Assembly: GCF_001592205.1 (NCBI RefSeq)
Contig: NZ_BCWM01000007.1
Coordinates: 1 to 64,000, forward strand
From: Brevundimonas vesicularis NBRC 12165
Lineage (GTDB): Bacteria; Pseudomonadota; Alphaproteobacteria; Caulobacterales; Caulobacteraceae
Direction: 5' to 3'
DNA: 64,000 nt
Position numbers and translations under genes: made by a program. Position 1 is the first letter of the stretch; every line of letters begins with the position of its first letter. A model generated the notes under the pieces. The model searched no databases. It was not told the origin of the DNA and saw only the letters and a list, made by a program, of their open reading frames with translations. Positions 34,825 to 41,025 of this stretch are shown here, piece after piece.

Positions 34825-35241
34825 TCACACGTCCTGCGACAGCTTCGCCACGCCCGCCGCCATCAGGGCGACCAGGGCCCCGGCGACGATCCAGAAGGCC
34901 ATCATGCCCGAGCCGTTCATCACATCCAGCGACCCGACGCCCAGACCTTGCAGGCCCAATCCATCCAGACCCGATTGCGCTGCGCCCTGCGCCGTAGCGG
35001 CTGCGGCCCTGAGGCCTTGCGCCAAGGTCGTATCGCCGTCGGCGGTGAAGTTGATGTTCACCCCCTCGCGCACCGCCAGCACGCCGCCGATCAGTCCTGC
35101 CGCCGTCAGGGTCAGGGCGCGCCATCGCGACCGCGTCTCCATGCGCGCTTGCACCGTCGCCAGGAACAGGGCCTCGTCCGGCAGCCTCGGCGCCTGGGCG
35201 AACAGCCTTTCGATCATCGGATCGAATTCGTCAGCCGACAT
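34825..35241 (-). CDS. Small membrane protein coupled to ECF sigma factor (possible anti-sigma factor)
   Basis: A 138-aa protein with a cytosolic N-terminus (MSADEFDPMIERLFAQAPRL), one hydrophobic segment near residues 45-60 and a second near 112-130, and a Gly/Ala-rich middle. It overlaps the 3' end of the ECF sigma gene by 11 bp, the usual place for an anti-sigma factor. I see no HxxxCxxC zinc motif, so it is not a ZAS-type anti-sigma by sequence. Role as sigma regulator is inferred from position and topology only. Confidence 0.6.
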   Translation of the reverse strand: MSADEFDPMIERLFAQAPRLPDEALFLATVQARMETRSRWRALTLTAAGLIGGVLAVREGVNINFTADGDTTLAQGLRAAAATAQGAAQSGLDGLGLQGLGVGSLDVMNGSGMMAFWIVAGALVALMAAGVAKLSQDV

Positions 35242-35788
35242 GGACCGACCTCCCGCCTGAGCCGTGCGCCGGTTGAAGCCGCGCACGGAGTTTATCCAGA
35301 CCACGTTTGACATGCGATTTCACCGTGCCAAGCGGCAAATTCATGGCTGCCGCGATTTCCGGATGTGACATCCCCGCGCCGTGGCACAGGGAGACGCAGA
35401 CACGCTCGGTTTCGCTGAGCGTCTTCAGCGCTTCGTCCAGGTCCATCAGACCGCCGCGATCGACGACCACATCCGCCTGATCGGCCTCGATCTCGGCGAC
35501 GTAGCGCGCCTCCTTGGCTACCCGCTTCAGATAGAGCCGCGCGGCGATCTTCTTGATCCAGCCCGCAAACGTCCCCTGCCCGCGAAACTCCGCGCACCGC
35601 TGGAACCCTTGCAGAAAGGCGTCCTGCGCCACGTCGTCGGACAGGGACGGCGTCGCCCCCATCCGGCGCAGCAGCCCCCGCACGGCCGACCCGTGCCGAC
35701 GCACCAGCTCGCCATACTCCCGCCGACCGCCGGCCGCCGCCTGGGCGGCCAGCTCGACATCGTGGAAGTCTCTCAATGATTTGACCAT
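35231..35788 (-). CDS. ECF-type RNA polymerase sigma factor
   Basis: A 185-aa ECF sigma factor with region 2 (about residues 20-90, including LSDDVAQDAFLQGFQRCAEF and the -10 contact region GTFAGWIKKIAARLY) and region 4 (about 118-172, LSETERVCVSLCHGAGMSHP followed by the -35 recognition HTH LPLGTVKSHVKRGLDKLRA). Region 3 is absent as expected. It lies between a DUF6249 gene (24 bp upstream) and a membrane-protein gene that overlaps it. Target promoter sequence is not recognisable in the flanking DNA. Confidence 0.9.
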   Translation of the reverse strand: MVKSLRDFHDVELAAQAAAGGRREYGELVRRHGSAVRGLLRRMGATPSLSDDVAQDAFLQGFQRCAEFRGQGTFAGWIKKIAARLYLKRVAKEARYVAEIEADQADVVVDRGGLMDLDEALKTLSETERVCVSLCHGAGMSHPEIAAAMNLPLGTVKSHVKRGLDKLRARLQPAHGSGGRSVHVG

Positions 35789-35812
35789 GACATTTCCCCC
35801 TTCCGGCGGACG

Positions 35813-36211
35813 TCAGTCTTTGTTCGGGTTGAAGAAGCCCAGGATGATGAAGGCGACGCCGATGGCTGCGGGAATACAGGCGATGCCCAGCAACGCGCCC
35901 TGGCCATTGCCGCCCCAGACGTGCGTCGTGCCCTGAACGACGATGCCGAACCCGGCGATGCCGATGCCGCTCGCCAGGCTGAGCACGCCCTTGCGAATGT
36001 CCTTGCTGCGCGACGGCAGGCCCTTCTGAACATCCTTGGTCATGACATCGAGCAGTTCGGGCGGCAGTTCCTGACCCTTGTCGACGGCGAGACGCACGGT
36101 CTCCTGCATGTCGCGCTTTTCGCGGTACTTCAGGAAGGTGGGGCCGAAGACGATGGCCGTAATCGTGCCGAAGACGGCGAAGATGGCGAAGATCGGAATG
36201 AAGTCTTCCAT
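35813..36211 (-). CDS. DUF6249-like membrane protein
   Basis: A 132-aa protein with an N-terminal transmembrane helix (residues 4-24, FIPIFAIFAVFGTITAIVFG), a charged cytoplasmic stretch (YREKRDMQETVRLAVDKGQE), then two further hydrophobic helices near residues 75-92 and 102-122. Proteins of this layout (DUF6249) often precede ECF sigma genes. ATG 36211 was chosen because an in-frame ORF start at 36265 adds a non-hydrophobic leader. It is the first gene of the sigma unit. Confidence 0.7.
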   Translation of the reverse strand: MEDFIPIFAIFAVFGTITAIVFGPTFLKYREKRDMQETVRLAVDKGQELPPELLDVMTKDVQKGLPSRSKDIRKGVLSLASGIGIAGFGIVVQGTTHVWGGNGQGALLGIACIPAAIGVAFIILGFFNPNKD

Positions 36212-36386
36212 GTCGAGTATCCCTTGAACCGTTGCAGCAGCCTGATGCGGCGGCCTTCTGATCACAAGAGGCTGGCCGACACCTCAACGGATGCGCGTCG
36301 TTGCGTGAAATCTTCGTAAGGTCGCCGTTTCGGCCGCCGCCGGTTCGGTCTAGGGTCCGGTTTCATCAATCTCAGGAGCGCGTCCC

Positions 36387-36626
36387 ATGGCCCATGTCAC
36401 CTATCGCATCGTCGAGCATGACGGCGGCTGGGCCTACAAGTCCGGCGACACCTATTCCGAGACCTTCGCCACCCACGACGACGCCAAGGCCGCCGCCGTG
36501 CGCGTCGCGCGCGAACAGCGCGTGCCGGACCAGACCGCCGCCATCGAATACGAGACCGCCGCCGGCGAATGGGTCACTGAGAGCGCCGACGGCCACGACC
36601 GCCCCTCGACGGACGTCGAGGGCTGA
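36387..36626 (+). CDS. DUF2188 domain protein
   Basis: A 79-aa cytosolic protein matching DUF2188: HVTYRIVEHDGGWAYKSGD followed by ETFATHDDAKAAAVRVAREQ, then an acidic tail. Function unknown; homologues are small and sometimes stress-associated. A clear AGGAGCG ribosome site precedes ATG 36387. The next gene begins 7 bp after its stop, so the two are cotranscribed. Confidence 0.75.
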   Translation: MAHVTYRIVEHDGGWAYKSGDTYSETFATHDDAKAAAVRVAREQRVPDQTAAIEYETAAGEWVTESADGHDRPSTDVEG

Positions 36627-36633
36627 GGCCGAG

Positions 36634-37443
36634 ATGATCCACCGTCGCACCCTGCTGGCCGCCGCCGCCCTCGCGCCGCTGGCAGGCTGCGCCACGGCCC
36701 CAAAGTCTAAGACGCCCACCGAGCTGAAGCTCGTCACCTTCAACATCTGGCACAATATGGGCGACTGGGCCGCCCGCCGCCCGTTGCTGGTCGCTGCGCT
36801 GAAGGCCCAGGACGCCGACGTCATCGCCCTTCAGGAGGTGCTGGAGGACGCCAATGTCGGGCTGGAGAACCAGGCCCGGATGCTGGCGCGCGAGCTGGGC
36901 GGCTATCATGTCGCCTTCGTCTCGACCGACGCCGAGGGCGCCCCGCGCCGCTATGGCAACGCCCTGCTGACCCGCCTGCCAGTTCTGGCCGAGGCCTCGA
37001 CCAAGCTTGAGCCGCTCGACGATTTCCGCACCGCGCTTCGCCTTCGCGTCGCGGTCCAGGGTCGCCCGGTCGATGTCGTCGTCACCCATCTGGCGTGGCA
37101 ACAGGACGCCGGCCCGGTCCGCGCCCGCCAGATCGCGTCGCTGCTAAGCTGGCTGCCGCAGGACGGCACGCCCCTGATCGTCATGGGCGACTTCAATGCG
37201 ACGCAAGAGGATTCCGGCCTCGCGACCCTGACGGGCCCCCGCTTCTTCAGCGCCCTGCCCCGCGGTTCGGTCACAACCACTCTGAACCCGGCCAAGGGTC
37301 ACCCCGAGCGCGTCATCGACCACATCTTCGTCGAACAGGCCGCCTTCACGCCCGGCGAGGCCCGCCGCTTCGGCGATACGCCGACCAACGGCGAATATCC
37401 GTCCGACCACTTCGGCGTCGTCGCGACCGTCCGGCTCAGGTAA
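36634..37443 (+). CDS. Exported lipoprotein of the endonuclease/exonuclease/phosphatase family
   Basis: A 269-aa EEP-fold hydrolase with N-terminal signal MIHRRTLLAAAALAPLAGC, whose LAGC lipobox (Cys19) suggests a lipoprotein and whose HRR start could be Tat-like. Catalytic motifs are TFNIWHNMGDW, the metal-binding glutamate in IALQEVLED, THLAWQ, the asparagine in MGDFNAT, and the final histidine in YPSDHFGVVA. Substrates of the fold include DNA, inositol phosphates and sphingomyelin; this one is not predicted. The 3' end overlaps the convergent ArsC-like gene by 8 bp. Confidence 0.83.
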   Translation: MIHRRTLLAAAALAPLAGCATAPKSKTPTELKLVTFNIWHNMGDWAARRPLLVAALKAQDADVIALQEVLEDANVGLENQARMLARELGGYHVAFVSTDAEGAPRRYGNALLTRLPVLAEASTKLEPLDDFRTALRLRVAVQGRPVDVVVTHLAWQQDAGPVRARQIASLLSWLPQDGTPLIVMGDFNATQEDSGLATLTGPRFFSALPRGSVTTTLNPAKGHPERVIDHIFVEQAAFTPGEARRFGDTPTNGEYPSDHFGVVATVRLR

Positions 37444-37783
37444 GCGCGGCCGCGTAGGCCTCGGGCTTGAACCCCACCAGCCGCCGATCCCCCAGATCCA
37501 GCACCGGCCGTTTAATCATCGACGGCTGGGCCGTCATCAGCGCGATCGCCTTCTTCTTGTCGATGTCCGCCTTGTCGGCTTCGGGCAGCTTCTTGAACGT
37601 AGTCCCGGCCCGGTTCAGCACCGTCTCCCAACCGTGCTCGTCGACCCACTGGCCCAGCCGCCCCGCATCCACCCCGGCCTTCTTGTAGTCGTGGAAGACG
37701 TAGTCCACCCCCTGCTGCTCCAGCCAGACCCGGGCCTTCTTCACCGTGTCGCAGTTGGGAATGCCGTAGAGGGTGTAGGTCAT
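37436..37783 (-). CDS. ArsC/Spx-family (YffB-like) thioredoxin-fold protein
   Basis: A 115-aa thioredoxin-fold protein: TLYGIPNCDTVKKARVWL with a single active-site cysteine (Cys11), the ArsC-type RAGTTFKKLPEAD segment, and SMIKRPVLDLG. It resembles YffB more than true arsenate reductases, which use glutaredoxin and carry a longer C-terminus. Probably a glutathione-dependent thiol oxidoreductase of unknown substrate. No ars genes are nearby. Confidence 0.85.
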   Translation of the reverse strand: MTYTLYGIPNCDTVKKARVWLEQQGVDYVFHDYKKAGVDAGRLGQWVDEHGWETVLNRAGTTFKKLPEADKADIDKKKAIALMTAQPSMIKRPVLDLGDRRLVGFKPEAYAAALT

Positions 37784-37845
37784 GGGTTTCTCGGAGGTCG
37801 GGGATCAAGCGAATGCAGCCGCTTTCGCCCCCTCGCAAGGCATCG

Positions 37846-38853
37846 TCAACTGTCGGTCAGACGCGACGCCGGCGCTGTGAACGTCGCCGAGAACCCCTCC
37901 ACGCCGTAACGAAGATCCGCGCCGCCGCACCCCAGCAGGCCTCTCGCGAGCAGTTTGACGCCAAAGCCGGTCTTGAGCGGCGGATGGGCCGGCGCGCCCC
38001 CGCCTTCGATCCACGTCAGGACAAGTTCACCCTCATCAAACCGCCAATCGACCGAGACCCGGCCGCCGGGCTTGGCGAGGGCGCCATGCTTGAACGCGTT
38101 CGTCGTCAGTTCGTGGATGATCAAGGCGACCGTCTGCGCCACACGCGGCGACAGGTGCACCGACGGCCCCGAGATGGAAACCGGCCTGCGCACCAGATTA
38201 CCGACCGCGTCGCGAACAATCTCACCGAGGTCGCCGCCATTCCACGCCTTTTCATCCAGCGTCTGCTGGGTCTTGGCGATGGCGTTCAGTCGCTCGTCGA
38301 AACGCTCCAGCACATCCCGATCGACGCCCGACAAGGTGCTCCGGGCGACCGCTTGAACCAGCGCGAGCGTGTTCTTCACCCGGTGGCCGCATTCGTCGAC
38401 CAGCATCTGCCGGTGTTGCTCGCCCCGCACCCGCTCGGTCGTTTCGATGGCGATATTGAGAATGCCGACGATCGCGTCGCCATCCCGCACGGGGCTGTAG
38501 GAAAGCACCCAGCAGGTGTCTTCCGAATAGCCGTTTCGAACCATCGTCAGCGGCAGGTCTTCCAGAAAAACGGTTTCGCCTGCCAGCGCGCGCTCCGTCA
38601 GAGGGCGCAAATCGTCCCACACCTCATGCCAGACCTGATCCAGCGGACGGCCCAGGGCGTTCGGATGCTTTTGTCCGAGCAGCGGAATGTAGGCGCCGTT
38701 GTAGAGCAAGGTGCGCTCCGGGCCCCACATGACGCTGGCCGCGAAACCCATTCCCATCATCATTTCATAGGTAATGCTCAGCGCGGGCGACCAATCGCGC
38801 TTTGGCCCAAGGGGCGTCGTCGCCCAGTCGAACGCATCAATAAGGGCTGGCAT
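37846..38853 (-). CDS. HWE-family sensor histidine kinase with PAS-like domain
   Basis: A 335-aa soluble kinase. The N-terminal PAS-like domain (about residues 1-150) contains FDWATTPLGP and VMWGPERTLLYNGAY. The HWE/HisKA_2 dimerisation region has the phosphoacceptor in ECGHRVKNTLALVQA, and the ATPase domain carries the N-box HELTTNAFKHGAL and GFGVKLLARGL. No transmembrane helix is seen. I chose ATG 38853, preceded by AGGGG 9 nt upstream; in-frame starts exist to 38916. No response regulator gene adjoins it, so it is an orphan kinase, possibly feeding a general stress response as some HWE kinases do (inference). Confidence 0.82.
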   Translation of the reverse strand: MPALIDAFDWATTPLGPKRDWSPALSITYEMMMGMGFAASVMWGPERTLLYNGAYIPLLGQKHPNALGRPLDQVWHEVWDDLRPLTERALAGETVFLEDLPLTMVRNGYSEDTCWVLSYSPVRDGDAIVGILNIAIETTERVRGEQHRQMLVDECGHRVKNTLALVQAVARSTLSGVDRDVLERFDERLNAIAKTQQTLDEKAWNGGDLGEIVRDAVGNLVRRPVSISGPSVHLSPRVAQTVALIIHELTTNAFKHGALAKPGGRVSVDWRFDEGELVLTWIEGGGAPAHPPLKTGFGVKLLARGLLGCGGADLRYGVEGFSATFTAPASRLTDS

Positions 38854-38944
38854 CGGTGCGGCCCCTGTTGACGACGGCATTCGACGAGCAATCGACGAAT
38901 GCAGCCCCAGCATCAATCTGTGATGCGAACCTCATCATCGTCGT

Positions 38945-39880
38945 TCAGAACAAACGAATGGTTTCGCTTGGCCGATCGACGATCACGCCCGCGACATAGA
39001 GTTTGCGCACCAGCTGCTGCGTGCCGAGGATCGTCCGGCTTTGGAAATCGAGCCAGTTCGCGACCAGGGTCTGATCCGGCAGATTGATGTCTCTCTTGCC
39101 CGCGACCCGGATGACCAAGCCTGCCTTTTCAAGCTGACCCAAGTGCCGGCGAACCGTTTCGTCGTCCATTCTGGCGGCCTTTGCGACCTCGATCACGCTC
39201 ACCGGCCCGAACGGCGGGTTCAGGGGGCCAAGACAGCCGGCGTCCGGCTCCTGAACAACCCGCAAGGCGCTTCCGGTGAGATGCGACAGCCAAAGCAGGA
39301 CGTAGTGCGTCGTCAGGCTGATTTCGGGCTTCAGCGATCGGGCGTGCTGGATGCCTTTCAGGACGTGCGCCGTCATCAGCCGCGTCGCCAAGCCTGCGAC
39401 TGGCCAGGCTGGCGTGACGACCCGGTCGCCGTCGCGGGCGCCGCATGCGTTCAGCATCGCCAGCCCATCGACGAACTCCACCGTGGCCAAAAGGAAGGCT
39501 TCCATCGCGGACTTGAACGGTTTCGACTGCGACACCTCGGCGCGCAAGACGAAGCCGCCGTCGGTCCGCACCAGCACGCCCCGCTCCACCAATCCCGCCA
39601 GTTTGGTGCGTGCGCTCTCGCGCGGCACGCCCAGGGACATGGCGATGCTGATTGCATTCACAGGCCGCCGCAGGGCGTTCGGCAAAATGCGGGCTCCAAT
39701 GGAAGAGTCGCGTGCCGCACCTTCGTCGTCGGCGCCTCTGACGTTTGCATCCACGACGCCCGCCGTCAGCAGCGCGGATATCAGGTCCTCGTCGATCCAG
39801 GTGCGGGATGCGGCGATGAAATCGAGGGTCAGCTTCGTATTCAGCCAAGCGACCTGAGCGGCCTGTAAACGCAGAGACAT
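38945..39880 (-). CDS. Putative transcriptional regulator with two winged-helix segments
   Basis: A 311-aa protein I cannot place in a named family. Two segments look like winged-helix DNA-binding domains: AISIAMSLGVPRESARTKLA followed by GLVERGVLV (about residues 76-105), and VIEVAKAARMDDETVRRHLG with QLEKAGLVIRV (about 230-262). The region between is helical and mostly hydrophobic-polar, possibly a sensor or dimerisation part. I chose ATG 39880 (MSLRLQAAQVAW), which fits the codon pattern better than an in-frame start at 39994. A repeat-rich intergenic region lies upstream. Confidence 0.6.
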   Translation of the reverse strand: MSLRLQAAQVAWLNTKLTLDFIAASRTWIDEDLISALLTAGVVDANVRGADDEGAARDSSIGARILPNALRRPVNAISIAMSLGVPRESARTKLAGLVERGVLVRTDGGFVLRAEVSQSKPFKSAMEAFLLATVEFVDGLAMLNACGARDGDRVVTPAWPVAGLATRLMTAHVLKGIQHARSLKPEISLTTHYVLLWLSHLTGSALRVVQEPDAGCLGPLNPPFGPVSVIEVAKAARMDDETVRRHLGQLEKAGLVIRVAGKRDINLPDQTLVANWLDFQSRTILGTQQLVRKLYVAGVIVDRPSETIRLF

Positions 39881-40144
39881 TGGCGGACCGTTTGAGGCTT
39901 CGACGAACACTGTCGCCCTCGCTCGCGCCCCTGTCGACAAGGCAACTACCGAAAATGAGGTTTCGAGACAGATGCGGAGCGACGACCGATCCACGCACAG
40001 AGGCGCCCACCCTTGCCGTCATTGTTCGCCGACAAATCCTCTTTAGTCTCGGGCGCTTAGAGACGGCCTTCGTCAATCGACATTACGTGTCCCTGAAGGG
40101 CACTATGATGTCGACGGGTCTTTGAAAACAGCAGCGCTCAGGAA

Positions 40145-40189
40145 TTGCACCACCTTGCACTTTGCACGCCCTTTTTCGGCGCCGTGCAA
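40145..40189. repeat. Cluster of four TTGCAC boxes (possible operator)
   Basis: TTGCAC occurs at 40145-40150, 40155-40160 and 40162-40167 in direct orientation and as its complement GTGCAA at 40184-40189. The outer copies form inverted repeats around CGCCCTTTTTCGGCG. The array lies in a 374-bp gene-free, relatively AT-rich stretch (39881-40254), upstream of the winged-helix regulator gene and downstream of the DUF3667 gene. The rest of that stretch shows no gene. Confidence 0.5.
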
Positions 40190-40210
40190 TTTCGCTCTTT
40201 CGCTGATTTC

Positions 40211-40257
40211 AGACGAATTAGACGAATTAGACGGTGTTTTTGTCAGGCGACCGTCTA
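40211..40257. repeat. Short tandem repeat AGACGAATT and adjoining inverted repeat
   Basis: AGACGAATT occurs twice in tandem (40211-40228), followed by a third partial copy AGACG (to 40233). TAGACGG (40228-40234) pairs with CCGTCTA (40251-40257), which includes the stop codon of the DUF3667 gene. This could be a weak terminator or protein-binding site; there is no T-tract. Confidence 0.5.
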
Positions 40258-40971
40258 GGCCGCGAACCCGGCGAAGACGCCGATGACCATCACGATAAAG
40301 GTCGCAACGACGCTGGACAGACCGATGGCCGTCATCACGACCAGGCCCTTGGCCAGGCCGGGGACCACGCCCCGATACCACCGTACCCGCCCCATCCGCA
40401 TGAAGGCCACGATGCCCAGCACCAGCGTCAACAGGCTGCACGCCGCAGCCAGCGGGCCGGGGCTGAACATGAACCAGGCCAGCGGCAGCATCGGCACGGT
40501 CCAGGCGTTCAGATAGGCGAAGGCCGCGCGGAATCCGCATCTCAGGCCCAGGTCCTCGGCATCCCACAGGCGAAACAGCGGCATGGCCGCCAGGGCATAG
40601 AGCGGCGCCATGATCGGCACGGCCACCAGCGACATCCAGCCGTCGGCGTCGGACATGAAGGCGTCGCGCGACTTGCCCGCTTCCTGAAGCAGGGGGTTCA
40701 GCACTTCGGCCGGCATGCCTTCCAGGTAGAAGCTCAAGCCCCCGCGCAGAAAGACGATCAGCATCAGGATCGCGTTCAGCGCCAGATACAGCTTCAACGG
40801 CTTGGCGTAACGCCCGCCCCCCGTCGGCCCCTCGATCATCCAGGCCTGCAGCACCAACCGGGGCCGCACCAGCAGGTCGCGCGCGGTCCGCATCTCTGCG
40901 CCGCCAAAGCCCAGCGCGTCCTCGGACAGGTCCTTGAACGCCTGCTTGCGCGTCGTCTCGCCGTCGGTCAT
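40255..40971 (-). CDS. DUF3667-like membrane protein
   Basis: A 238-aa protein. A hydrophilic N-terminus with MRTARDLLVRPRLVLQAWM is followed by PLKLYLALNAILMLI, the pattern of DUF3667 proteins (many have a preceding zinc ribbon, not present here). Four to five hydrophobic helices follow (near residues 70, 115, 160, 180 and 215). Function unknown. ATG 40971 is chosen over 40995. It lies 54 bp downstream of a TBDR gene on the same strand and may be cotranscribed. Confidence 0.65.
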   Translation of the reverse strand: MTDGETTRKQAFKDLSEDALGFGGAEMRTARDLLVRPRLVLQAWMIEGPTGGGRYAKPLKLYLALNAILMLIVFLRGGLSFYLEGMPAEVLNPLLQEAGKSRDAFMSDADGWMSLVAVPIMAPLYALAAMPLFRLWDAEDLGLRCGFRAAFAYLNAWTVPMLPLAWFMFSPGPLAAACSLLTLVLGIVAFMRMGRVRWYRGVVPGLAKGLVVMTAIGLSSVVATFIVMVIGVFAGFAA

Positions 40972-41025
40972 CGGATTCTCCCCTAGGGGATGCATACACC
41001 GCCCGATTGACCGCGCAACCGCCGA

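Noticed and set aside
36212..36386. Possible ECF-type autoregulated promoter before the DUF6249-sigma unit
   Set aside because: No GGAAC-type -35 with a suitably spaced -10 could be found on the minus strand.
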